Origin: Notospermus geniculatus
Taxonomy: Eukaryota > Nemertea > Pilidiophora > Heteronemertea > Lineidae
Direction of reading: 5' to 3'
DNA: 64,000 bases
NCBI GenBank assembly: GCA_002633025.1
Contig: NMRB01000380.1
Span: forward strand, 144,591 to 208,590
The position numbers and the translations under genes were made by a program. This document shows positions 22,381-33,707 of the stretch, piece by piece (the stretch's first letter is position 1; each line of letters starts with the position of its first letter). The notes beneath the pieces were generated by a model. It was not told the DNA's origin, made no database searches, and saw nothing but the letters and a program-made list of their open reading frames with translations.

Positions 22381-25300
22381 TGTAATTGGTATGGGTGGAT
22401 GGAGAATCTTCTTACAAACAAAATGAGAGCAAGTTTGTCTGATTCGGCTCAGTTCTTTTGGTGCTAGATGCATTTTTTCAAGGCAAAGTCAGCACGTCCC
22501 ATTGCATGACTTGCCAATCAGGAATTCCTCCCACGTGATTGTGATGAATACACAAAGACAATGAGGCCGGGCCATAACTGCACCCCGCACTGATCACCTA
22601 CACACTCTTTTACTTGCACCATTCATTATTACATCGCACTTAGGCAGGGCTTTCATTAAGCCTGCGTATGGCGTGTATTACGCATGTAAACTACAGATTA
22701 ATGACGCAAATATAAATAACTCCGAAGTCTCAAAAACGCAGGTAAATTCGATGATACGCTGATACAGGGATAGAGAAAGTGTGGAAGTCCCATCTGTGTA
22801 TTCAGTCTCCATTTACGCCAGTAGGACCCGGACTGAAGCAGGTATCAAGATATTGGAAGTCGCGCGCCGGCCAAATTTTCTTCAACACACACACCCAATC
22901 ATTGCTGAAGCAGCTGAATGGGGATTCCCATCGCCCATGGCAACCACACACTCCATGCTCGCGTACCGATAGCAGCATAAGAAGGGAAGATTTGACCCCG
23001 CTAAATTATAACAAGAAGTCATGACCCTAAAAAAGAATGGCCGGAAGTCTAAAGACCGCAGCATCTTCCTAAATTGACCTGCACCAGCAGCAATTCTGAG
23101 AGACAAGTTGCACAGGTAAATAACTGGATGACAGCCATCGTCGAATCTTCCACTCCCGGCAACAGAACATTCGCACAGAAAATAGATGTCGCCACTGTGT
23201 ATCCACACATATTGCTGTTATTCCAAAAAAGTACTGTCCGGTTCATCTACAGAGACCAGTTGTTAATTCAAACGGTCCCTTTTGAACAAGTGTCCGGGTA
23301 CTGTCTTGAGACCAGTAAAGACGTTAATTACACTGAAAGGCAGTGCGCTCTGAACCCATTGCCGCCGGGTACATTGTACAGAAACCAGTAAAGACGTTAA
23401 GTAAGTTAAAATTTCACAAAATTTATTTTGGAAACAACTTTACAACTTCAAGTAGCCTACACAAATATCCTATACAGTTACGTCACACAGTGAAGCTAGG
23501 TCCAAACCAGCAGGAACTGCTCACTATTTTAGTTAACGGAGCACAATAAATACGAGAATTGAATCTGGAAACATTTGAGAGTCTGAATTTGAATCTAGAT
23601 CGCATGCACCGCAAAACCTTCTTTCTATCCAAATACATGTACCTGCATGTCGTGCGTGATGTTTACATCGATATTCTTGAGTTATTGAAGGGTTTTTTTG
23701 TGACGTTTATCATGTTTACTCGGATTTGTCGTCTGCGAACAATAAATCTGTCAAATAAACGATGATCGGGGCAAATAAACCGGGTCACGATTTCACTTTA
23801 GTTATTGTGCAAACACTAACCATACGACACTGCATGATATCGGGCGGGCAGGCCAGCCTGCCAGGTCATTTCCATGATGTCATTCCGTAAGAACGTTCAA
23901 TAAACCAAATTCAATATTAACCCTTTAAATGAATGACCTAGACGTGCTATTTTGATAAAACCATGAAACAATAAGACCAAGAATTCACAATAACGTGTGT
24001 TTTTGGCGATCGATAAAATCATAGTACCCCTGCAGTTGAATGACATTGTCATGGAAATAACTGTATCAGTATAAATGTTACTTCAAGTCAACCTGATGCA
24101 CCTTTCTCGAAAAACCTAATCACAAATAGGCATCCCAACAATCAGGTTCATTTGAAATCTAGGCCTACACTCGTAACAAGTTCCAACAGTACAAATATAC
24201 ACTATGTACACTATATAATATACAAATCTGAAAATGCCATTTAGAGATCACTACTGCCAAGGGAAAATGATTGTGGCTCTGGAGAAAGGACGACTCGAGG
24301 AGACACGTTGCGGTATTGGTGGTAACCATAGTAACAGAGTGAAATGACTAGAATGAATCGTGCCAAATGATGCAATGGCTGTTACTTTGTGCATACCATA
24401 CAAGGCAATACCAAGCATGACACATATCGACACTGAATGACATACAGCAAGGAGTGTGTGGCACTCGTTACGCACCCATAGTGATGTCACGTTGTCACAG
24501 GACTTGTGATAATTTACACGGCGCCGTCTTTAAAATTGAGTATGAAGAAAAACATGCAATTATCGTATTGCTCGTGACCAAAGGAATGAGGGCACCTGTT
24601 AACTCTAGTTTGGCAACAACTTCAAAGGCCAATGCTTTAAAAAAAAACTTGAAATACATATAATTTTGTCACGCTGTTCAATTTTTAAACTGCACAAATG
24701 ACCCAGTAAGTAAATTTATGAAATTAAATACAGATTGATTCAATAAGCTTTCAAAACGATAGCCAAAGACATCATAGGCGGAAACTAGAAATAATGGTAC
24801 TGAGACACTCTGGAGTATGAAGCTTACACAGTGCAGGCTACATGTATACGGCTAAACATTGAAAAACGAAATAAAGAAGGACCTAACCTAACCAAAGGAA
24901 ATAAGGAAGAATAATTGCAGACAACGAAATATTGAAATCGATCGGCAACATAATTTAGATACATGTATACCATTTCAGTCTTGTCTGTTAACCCACTTCG
25001 AGCCACCAACACGTTTATTTTTCTTCCTTCTATTCATATTGGTCATTCATGCAGAGATAATACCATTAGGCATATAAGATTCAGATTCATTTGACTAGAA
25101 ATTATGCAATGGTTGTCTGGTTTAGACAAATGGGTTAACATTCAAGATGGAAACAAAAAATCAAACAATCAGAAACAAGCAACATGTAGCGATGCCCTCG
25201 TAAGGAATTCCCAGCACTGAGTCCTCTCACGAACCAAAATGTCCTTCAGTTTTGAAGCATACACATCGATGTCATCGGCCCTTAACGAGTGTCTTTGAAG

Positions 25301-25657
25301 ACACTGGCATCGTCTTCTTAACGAAAGACCAGGGCAAGTCCAGGGAAAGCGAGGGAAATCGTTCAACGTCCACAAAAAATATACAGCAGAAATTTGGAAG
25401 AAACGGGAAGTCATCAGAGCTCCAGAAATCATCAGCACCACTCCCTTTCAGCATCACCATCTCCGAAAAAAGTTATTGTTCATCACACGTAAAACGTAAC
25501 TAGTCTTTTAACGATTTAATCGCGTTCGGAATCACAAACAGCAGTAAAACCCGCTGTCAAATGTCAGACACATCCAAGACCCGCGGTCCTCTGAGCACCG
25601 AAATGTCCTTCTGGCAGTGAAGCAGTTAGCACAGGGTACGTCAGCATGACGTTCCAT
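22381..25657. other. Stretch without a supported gene
   Basis: Overlapping frames at 22779-23391 on both strands show no domain. The word GACCAGTAAAGACGTTAA-like occurs twice (near 23310 and 23380). TTTATT at 25014-25019 reads AATAAA on the minus strand and could be the poly(A) signal of the PH gene at 25658-26116, giving a 3' UTR of about 640 bases. Confidence 0.35.
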
Positions 25658-26116
25658 CTATTCCTCCTCGCTTTCTTCCAACGTTGGCATCAACGGTGAT
25701 CGTGGAATCACCGGAGATTTTGAACCATTTGGTAGAGTTTTGTAATTGTCTCTTGATTTGAGTCCATCGACCCATCTCTGTGCCTCCTGTTCGTTTGAGA
25801 GACTCATCGTCAGGCTCGTACCGTCACAGTCCATTGAGATTATTTTTAACGTAACATTGTCTGATTCCTGCACTGAGCAATTTTTTAAATTGATATAAGC
25901 ACAGACTTTACTGTACTTTTTGTCCTGGTAAAACACCATGTAATGTCCGAAGTTTGTCTCGTAGGCCTTTGCAAGCAATCGTATCTTCATGATATTGCCG
26001 TTAGGTCCTGGCTGGTGCATGTAAACATGCCCTGTGATCGTTGGTTCGGCTGCGTTGTCGTTGTGCATCAGGCAGCGTTCAACATCAGGCACAAGATGAG
26101 CAAGTATTTGCTTCAT
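25658..26116 (-). CDS. Small single-exon PH-domain protein, copy 2
   Basis: This is an intact 152-residue frame, paralogous to 16301-16762 along nearly its whole length. The N-terminal 20 or so residues differ (here beginning MKQILAHLVPDVE). The PH core aligns without gaps, including the basic KIRLLAKAYE and HYMVFYQDKKYS strands and the invariant tryptophan in EAQRWVDGL. The SPVIPRSPLMP tail ending EESEEE is nearly identical. Substitutions are spread along the protein and the frame is kept, which suggests both copies are under constraint. The likely role is membrane or lipid-linked scaffolding or signalling; the ligand is unknown. The two genes are convergent and 8.9 kb apart. Upstream on the minus strand are an AP-1-type TGAGTCA and a TATTTAAA element (26470-26509). 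Confidence 0.8.
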   Translation of the reverse strand: MKQILAHLVPDVERCLMHNDNAAEPTITGHVYMHQPGPNGNIMKIRLLAKAYETNFGHYMVFYQDKKYSKVCAYINLKNCSVQESDNVTLKIISMDCDGTSLTMSLSNEQEAQRWVDGLKSRDNYKTLPNGSKSPVIPRSPLMPTLEESEEE

Positions 26117-26469
26117 TCTGAACTCCTCGACTCCTTTCGTAAGAGATGAGCTCTCAAATTACTGGCGTAATCAGAAAACTCCTAGGGCGAGGGATCAAGT
26201 CCACAAGTGAGCGTCCCGCCGTAAAATGGTCAAATTATTCCCGAAGAATATCGGCTGAGTAGACAGATTTCACGTTTCGAATGTGAAATATTCCGAAGAG
26301 TCTTTGGCAGAATCAGCAAATAAAATCAGAAGTTCAGAAACAGAAGAGAGTGAACTTCAGAAGTCAACGTATTGCTCAAGTGAATAAAATCGTAATCACC
26401 TCTCTCTGAATAACCGTGGTGAGCGCTGTGAATGTTCGATTGGTTCTGTTTATCTCTCCGCGTGACAAG

Positions 26470-26509
26470 CATTTAAATACCACAGCAGAAATAGGTCACG
26501 AGTGAGTCA
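26470..26509 (-). promoter_or_regulatory. Candidate core promoter of PH-domain gene 2
   Basis: Read on the minus strand, TGAGTCA (26503-26509) is followed about 20 bases later by GTATTTAAATGC, a TATA-like element. Both lie about 355-390 bases upstream of the ATG at 26116. The order and spacing suit an AP-1 site above a TATA box, but short motifs like these also arise by chance. Confidence 0.3.
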
Positions 26510-28087
26510 TTGCTTACCTGCAGAGAACCTGAGATGTGATAGGCTGAGAGACGTTTTGTTCCGAGAAATATCACACCTGTATTGAACGAAGGCAACCAGC
26601 GTTGCTTGAAACCATTGAACGACCAACATCACAGGTGGCTAAGTCAATTTCACATTGATGACGGCAAGAAATAAACGATATGTTCACAACGATATTCACG
26701 ATAGTCAGTTCTAGTTGTGGTGAAACCGATTTATTCCTCGAATGATTATATGCATGACGTCACAGCAAAGAAAACCGAGCAAAACTCACTGCATGTTTTC
26801 GTCCCGTTTTTCGGTAATCCTATAATCTCCGAAATACATTTTCTGGTCATGTTAACTTCATTACATTACACAATCACTTATAATACTCTCTGAATGTAAA
26901 GAGGCCTATGAGTAAGCAGGTAAAGGAATTTGACCATTAAAAGAAGACCTAATTTGGCTGCCATGCTCGGTGTCATGAGGACAAGCATGCACCACCAAGA
27001 GGCGGGGTTCAGGTATGAGTCACCTGGGCCGCACATGTACTATTTTGTCAACTTCGACAGATTTTATCACTGATCGATGACAAAACAAGGGCAGGGCCGA
27101 CGAGGAAGATCTTTTCATGGGAATTTTACCGTCCAGGGCCGACCGCACAGAAAGTCCAATAGTGGTATCGGTGCCCTTCGGCAGGCGCCGAAAGCACTTT
27201 CGGATTTCAGAAATGCTGAGTGCGGAGACATCAACAGTATCTCCAAGTCTGCGGGTTCGATTCCCACTGGCAGTCGGACTGCTCTGCTTTTTTTAGAGAG
27301 GAGCAATACTCATTGACATCGCAGGATTTCCTGGCGGTACTCCTATTCCCCTTCACATCATACAGTCATCTGAGGGTGTGGTCAAGTGTTTCGCGAAACC
27401 AACTAGGGATCATGCAATCTGACCTACAGAACTGAAGTATATATTCCTAAAAAGGGAGGATGATAAACATTTTGACCATACATGTATCTCGCCACACAAA
27501 TAGATTTTCAACCTGATGTCCCATCACTCGCCCGCGCAGCGTTCATACGAGGACGAATATGGAACAAAACAGCACGTGTACAATCCATAATTGTCCACTC
27601 AGTCAAAAACCAAAATTTGCTGCAATCATCTTCCCACACTTTGTTTTGGACGTGGAACCTAGGCCTACCCTTGACCCGTTGCCCTACTTGGGAGTCATAC
27701 ATGTACTCGGCAACTAAAAGCGTTCATGTTGTTTTTTGGCAGTATATTAAAGGATGTTGTTCAATGTCGAAATTACTATGCAGGCCGATCAAAACAAGTT
27801 CAAGTACAAAATAGTTGACTATTGTGTTCCATGCCCAATCCAACGATCCCGGGACCTGGAACTATCAAGATTTTATGTCGTCCTGGAATGTCTTCGGTGG
27901 CCGAAACTGCGCGGTTTTTTTACAGCATGCTGCATAGTGGTGTTTTCCCACTCCACACCCTACTTCTCTACGCGGAAATAAAGTTTTCATCGAGGGCAAT
28001 CAGAAACAGATAGAAACACCTGTCTCAGGGAACCGGACGGAAGGCTTGCTTTTGAATGGTATTCTGGGGTTGTAGACTGCGAACTGA
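26510..28087. other. Stretch without a supported gene
   Basis: GCGGGTTCGATTCCCAC near 27246 is followed by a T-run at about 27288. It looks like a Pol III B box plus terminator, but no matching A box or acceptor stem is present. Other frames are short and motif-free. Confidence 0.35.
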
Positions 28088-29033
28088 TAGGGGAGACCGG
28101 GGCACATTGAACATACGTTCACATTGAGCCACCCTAAATAATTTTTTAACAGATGCAGGAAAACTTTTCGCCCTTTTACTGAAGAGACCTCGGTTGGTAA
28201 GCTACCTTGCCAGAATACCACATGTAAATTCTGTGGTACCAGTTTTGATTGATCACAATTCAAATAATTGAGACCTAAAAAGTGAGTTTATCATTTTTTT
28301 GGTATTCAGATAGCTGTTAAGTATCTAGAGGAGCTGTAGATCCAAGTGATTGATGTTTAACAGCAACATGGAACTGTACTCCTGTGTGGAAACTGTCAAT
28401 GATGTGGATTCATGCAGGAAGCTAGCAAGGCCAAATTTGTAATAAAATACGTGCCGGGGCAGTTTGAGCCACCCATTCCGGGGCACATTGAACTTGGCAA
28501 TACACTAGTGGTTAAATTAAAATTATGTTTAGATCAGTGGCCTATGACCAAAAGACTGTTTATAGGAGGAGCTGATTCCAGTTTATTCCAATGTAGTCTA
28601 TGACAGCCAACTTCGTGGTAGCGGAGGATTTTGATTGGAGGGTAGGGGCATTAAATGTTATTTTCAGTGCTCAGTTGCCATGGTTACTACCAGTTCAAAA
28701 TTTGGAGCTAGTAGGCCTTGTTAAAAATCAACTTTTTCATATTGTTCATTCGGTAAAGTATTTTATGGTTTTAAAAAAGTTTTTGTGCCTAATTATTGTA
28801 TTTCATTGAGTGGCTCAATGTGCCCCACTGCATGGTTCAAACTACCCCGGTAACGGGGCAGGTTGAGCCAGGAAAATTCGTTTTTTCACTTGCCCGTTTC
28901 ATTGCTTTATTATTACAAAAGCCCAAAACATTCAATGGCAATAGTTAGCTAACAAACCAAACTGGATGATGGATGTGTTAGGATGGCTCAATCAACACAA
29001 GCAAAAAGTCCAGGGGCCAAAATTAAAAAAGTG
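28088..29033. repeat. Repeat with GGGGCA...TTGAGCC words in both orientations
   Basis: GGGGCACATTGAAC (28099, 28480), GGGGCAGTTTGAGCC (28456), GGGGCAGGTTGAGCC (28855) and the complement GGCTCAATGTGCCCC (28812) are spaced over about 760 bases. The right edge is lost in an assembly gap. It is probably a decayed DNA element or clustered fragments of one family. Confidence 0.5.
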
Positions 29034-29198
29034 NNNNNNNNNNNNNNNNNNNNNNNNNNNNNNNNNNNNNNNNNNNNNNNNNNNNNNNNNNNNNNNNNNN
29101 NNNNNNNNNNNNNNNNNNNNNNNNNNNNNNNNNNNNNNNNNNNNNNNNNNNNNNNNNNNNNNNNNNNNNNNNNNNNNNNNNNNNNNNNNNNNNNNNNN
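29034..29198. other. Assembly gap (N run)
   Basis: A run of unknown bases. It hides the left part of the CACTG element whose right part follows. Single Ns also occur at 9441, 18013, 34126 and 52395. Confidence 0.95.
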
Positions 29199-29497
29199 CA
29201 TTTAGATTTACTGTTTTCTAAATGCAGTGTTTAGGTCATCTGTTCATTTCTAATGGAAAACTAATCGCGTTTAGATGTTTAAAAAGTGTTGCATATTCCC
29301 GTTTAGTTTCGTGTTTAGACTTTAGATTTACAGTACAACAAATGATATATTTCGGCATTTTAGGCAACAAGACGTATGTTTCTAGGCGGATAGAACGCCT
29401 GTCCTGATGATATGTTCAGTTATATTCACGTAATGTGTTAAGTTGTGTTTTGTTAAACACAAAATTAAACGCTAAACGCGTCACCTGGATTTACAGT
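29199..29497 (-). mobile_element. Second copy of the CACTG-ended element (partial)
   Basis: This segment is nearly identical, in reverse orientation, to 52704-53003. It ends in GGATTTACAGTG at 29497, the complement of CACTGTAAATCC at 52704. Its other end is in the adjoining gap. A 61-codon frame is shared by the two copies, but it covers the repeat's AT-rich arm and matches no known protein. Confidence 0.8.
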
Positions 29498-31130
29498 GTA
29501 GGCCAATACAATGTCTTTTTGGCGGAACAATTTTGATTGTTTCCGATGAAAAAAATGTACAGCACTATATGACCCATGTTAATTCAAATGTGAAATGGCA
29601 GAAATAACGAAAATCCAAGCTGACGAGATTTATCAAATTTAGTTTCGGATCTTATGATTCTGTCATGTCAGTTGGTTCATTCGTCGGCATTGGCTGGCAA
29701 AATAAAGTAAAACTGACATTTAGGTACGCCATGAGATACGAGAGGATGAAAGGAATTTGGGGATTACACTTATTTACTCGACTTCAATCCTACGCGTTTT
29801 TCACGTCAACAGGATTGGCTGTTACAAAATATTAAATACTGTCGCTTAATTATTTTGCCATCAACACCGGATTTATTTGTTATTCTCGTTACTCAAGGAT
29901 TTTGTAACAAATATCATGCATTTACCGTTCAGTAATAGTTTGTTTTCAACGGAGTGGATAATCACTATTGTATGTGGATATCACCTATAGGGTCGTTTTC
30001 CCCCACACGTCAGCACCAAAATAGCATGCCCACAGGATCAATAAACGTAAATGACGGATGGTGACAAGGGGAATACGCTTGATATTGACTAACCTAACCT
30101 GATCTTATTGGACAGTTCTATTTAAAGCAAAGCAATTGAGAAAGAGATAAGAATCGCAAAAATAACATCCGGCAAATGCCTATCATCAGTATCCTTATTC
30201 GTTCTTCTTCACATCTGATTATGGTGTAATCTGGCCGTACTTATTTTTTGTACGTCGACCCTTCAGATATGAAACAGAGCAACAGGTGTGAAAGAAATGA
30301 TGACCATGACCCTTCGATTACCACGACCAATTTTGTCAAATGAAAAAGCTTGGTCATTCACAGGAAAACTCTGAAAGAGTGCTTTCAAATGAATACATGA
30401 ACATGTACCGGTATACATACATGTACATGTACATGTACATGCAGCAATGATGTGACACGTTTGTCATGCTGCTGCCTGGTGATGTGTTTCTTTCAATGTT
30501 CCATGAAAAGCACAGTACACAACAATAGTTGCATGGCTTAACCAGGAAATCTCCATCAGATGCATTGCCCCACTTCTGCAGAAAAAAATGCTTCGCCTGG
30601 AATCGAACCCACCACGTAAATCCGCGGACGCCAGTGATACATAATAATATCGACAGTCCTTGATTTGTGCTTGTTGGGAAGGGCCAAATGAGTTATTTAC
30701 ACCTTAACTATCCGCACACGCCCAGAAAGGATTGCCGTACCAAGGATTCCCAATGGTATGGCCCTATACAACGCATGATATCATATCAGTGACCATTCTC
30801 ATGACTGCACCAATAACAAAGCCATACCGTTAACCCCATCGGCTTTTTCCCATTGGCCTGAAGCAGATGACTACTAAGTATTTATGTATCTGGTAAATTG
30901 TTGCCTATTTTTAGGTATTTAACGGCGGTAGCCCTATATATAGGCCTATAATAATCAATCCTTCGGCGAATCGACGGGTGACAGAGTTCTTGCCAACATT
31001 TCGAGGTCAGATTGCAGCAAGCAAGCAAGAACGCAGTTTTCGGCATGCAGTAGTATTTTAACGATATTCTCAGACGGCTTAAACAATGTGATGTCGGTAC
31101 GATTAATTAACGACCACATTTCCAGAATGT
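29498..31130. other. Stretch without a supported gene
   Basis: A (TACATG)n run lies at about 30416-30441. Near 30590-30650 the minus strand reads TGGTGGGTTCGATTCCAGGC followed by a T-run, a B-box-like remnant of a tRNA or SINE without a foldable cloverleaf. Confidence 0.35.
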
Positions 31131-31306
31131 CAGGCGCGGATCCGGGGGGGGGCGCCCCCGGCGCCCCCCCCCTTTCGGCCAACAAATCTGTAAAATTGAC
31201 CATGAATTTCTGAAAATTTGGAGCAAATCATTGAAATTCACCGCAGATTTCAATGTTTCTATAGCACAGTGCGCCCCTCTTTTCCGAAATCCTGGATCCG
31301 CCTCTG
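31131..31306. mobile_element. CAGGCGCGGATCC-ended non-autonomous element, 5-bp duplication
   Basis: The ends CAGGCGCGGATCC and GGATCCGCCTCTG are inverted. The flanks AATGT (31126-31130) and AATGT (31307-31311) are exact. This 176-bp element carries a G-run/C-run hairpin near its left end and has no coding capacity. The CAG/CTG ends and 5-bp duplication match the insertions at 50398-50700 and, less cleanly, 14032-14363. Confidence 0.75.
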
Positions 31307-31572
31307 AATGTTTTATCACTCCAAAATGCCTTCACTATCGTTCGTCAATCGAATTCGAACCCGAGGTCAGGAGTCGTGATTCGTTATAGACACGTGACAG
31401 CGAGAGGTGATTGTCATGTGGTAAAGACCCATGGATTAACGACCTCAAGGGCAGATGTAGTTTTGGTTTATCCCAACAGCGACTGGCCAGGGGTAGTTGT
31501 GAGAGGAAATTCGAGGTATTTTCAAAACAACTGTATGGTTTGCGTTATTCTCAAGGCTTCAATTCTCATCAC

Positions 31573-31823
31573 AACACAGAGTGGTCGAAAAATGGAACCC
31601 CATACTTCCACTATTCAGAGACCTACACTCTTGAAATATATGGATAAGTTTTTTGGTTTGCAGGAAATTGAGACCAAGAACACCCGGTTCAGTCGTCAAT
31701 AGTTTCGATTCCAGCATCAGTTTCTTTCTAACAAAATTTCCTGTCTATACAAATCACTGATTTATTACACGTACATCGATACTGGAAATATGAAATTGCG
31801 GTTTTTTTTGACCACCCTGTATA
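31573..31823. mobile_element. Mariner-like MITE remnant with GGGTGGTC ends
   Basis: The left end ACAGAGTGGTCGAAAAATGG is followed by CATACTTCCACT, as at 22322. The right end TTGCGGTTTTTTTTGACCAC runs into CCTGTATAG, the inverted form. The size is about 250 bp, with no transposase. Confidence 0.45.
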
Positions 31824-33381
31824 GTCATGTTTTGATACATGTTTCGCAGTTTTATAGCAGTTCCCTCCTTTTTTCAAAGTCGAACATACGTAAATTGTAT
31901 TCTTCTCGTCATAAGTCATGAGATTCATAACAACAATCTGGCTACGTGATGTATCGACCTGTATTTAGTGACTCCCTCTGTTTACAAAAACACGGTCATG
32001 CCTCGTTGACGACCAGTGATAAACATCTATTGAGCTGAGCATAGTTGAATTATTAATACTTATATTCTATGAATGATTAACAGGAAAGGCTTTAGTCACC
32101 ATGTCTCGTGCCGGTACTAATTCGTCCTTTGTCACACCTTATCATACAAAAAAATTCTTAAGGAAATAATGTATCATTAAATTTCACCTCTTAACAAATT
32201 ACATGTATTTGTGTATGATAAGACATTCCTACGATTTCGTAATATTGCGACTTTGAAATTTTACCTGGTATTAGATTCTGTTGCAGAAATATAATGACAC
32301 ATGGCGGCTGATTAGCGCATAATAGTCAGGAAGAGAAAAATCGAAAACGACCCTACGGTAGGATTTCCCTCTGAGGTCACTTGTCGACACATTTTCTTAG
32401 TATTTGATCGGCTGCACTATCGTCCAGTTTCTGCAAGTGTGTGGATCGTACTCCACGAAATTAATGGGCGTCAGTGGCAACAATCGATTGCACTGGCTAC
32501 GTAGAATAACAAAATAAGATAGAGCAAAACATCAAGGTTAATTAACAGTGGATAAAGGCAACAAATCTACATGCGAGGAGGTAGGCAAAAATAATGAACC
32601 GCCCTTGACTTAAGGTTCAATATGTTAGCAAACCCATAAAGAAATCTCTTCGTGGTCTACCGTGCGGTCTTGAGGGTTTGCCGCTAACCCAAACCACAGA
32701 AACCAATCTATACCATGCCATTTGCACGAAAATCCAATGAGTGTGTACTTCATTCATAGGCCTGACATGTCTGACAGTTGTCTGATCAGTCCGCTTGACG
32801 ATTTGCCAAAGATCGATCAGGACATTCTCCCTAATCTATGAAAGTCTCATTGTTATTTTTTTTCTTTTCCTTCATTCATAAAATGCCGAGCGCGTCGATC
32901 ATGCCATGGTGGCCTATTTGCTTACGAACGTTTTCGCAATTGTAAAATGGGACATTTGCGTCACTAAATCAGGCAACCTTGAATTTTTATATTCAATCAA
33001 GTTTGTCACCTGTTATGAGTTTCTATCCGAGGACTGAATCACAGATTAACTGACATCCAACACCCATCCTCTTCCTCAACAACTAACTATCATCCACTCC
33101 CCAGCCGTCACCCGCTGATTCCTTGAGATCTACTCGACATGCTAGGCCTACCAGCTTTTTTCGACGCACCGCATGCACAAAATCCCGAATTCACGCGAGA
33201 AGAGGCTGGTTATCATAATGTGAGCAGGCACGTTCCATTACACGTTTCCGTGATTAAGCTTCCAAGTGAGGAAGAAAAATGATCGGTTTGCAAGGGGCCA
33301 CGTTTCCATTCGACGAAGTGTGGCAGATTATATGTCGTTTTCCTATTAACCTCGTAAAATCCTCGGAAGCCATAGAAGTAT
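31824..33381. other. Stretch without a supported gene
   Basis: AT-rich single-copy-looking sequence with no long frame, RNA signature or clear inverted repeat. Confidence 0.4.
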
Positions 33382-33707
33382 TAGGGAATTGAAGGGATCT
33401 AGATGGAGAGGAAGATTATGCTACAGCTGCTACAACTGCCACAACACTGCAATCAACAACTACTTCTTCATCTAATTGAATTTTTAGATCATTCGCTTCT
33501 TGCCCAGGGTAATCTTTTGAATCTATCATTAGTATTTTATCCATTTATAATAGTAAAAAAATATTTGATGGCACCCATTTTATGTTCGATTATTAGTAAC
33601 AGTGGATACGCCTAAATTTTGGGTAAGTGTTGATTGCACTGTTGTAGCAGTTGTAGCAGCTGTAGCATATAATCTTCCTCTTCCATCTAGATCCCTTCAA
33701 TTCCCTA
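33382..33707. mobile_element. Long-arm hairpin element with TAGGGAATTGAAGGG ends
   Basis: The arms are about 85-90 bases and nearly identical: TAGGGAATTGAAGGGATCTA, then GAGGAAGATTATGCTACAGC, mirrored at 33615-33707. The loop is about 150 bases of AT-rich DNA. The inner arm is a GCTACAGCTGCTACAACTG-type triplet-like tract. The transcript would form a long double-stranded RNA. Confidence 0.75.

Noticed and set aside
27240-27300. Possible tRNA gene (GGGTTCGATTCC followed by a T-run)
   Set aside because: Only a B box is present; no A box or matching acceptor stem could be found upstream.
29222-29407. 61-residue frame conserved in both CACTG copies
   Set aside because: Conservation follows from the recent duplication of the repeat; the frame covers an AT-rich arm and matches no protein.
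30590-30650. Possible minus-strand tRNA
   Set aside because: The T-arm is imperfect and no cloverleaf could be assembled; at most a SINE or pseudo-tRNA remnant.
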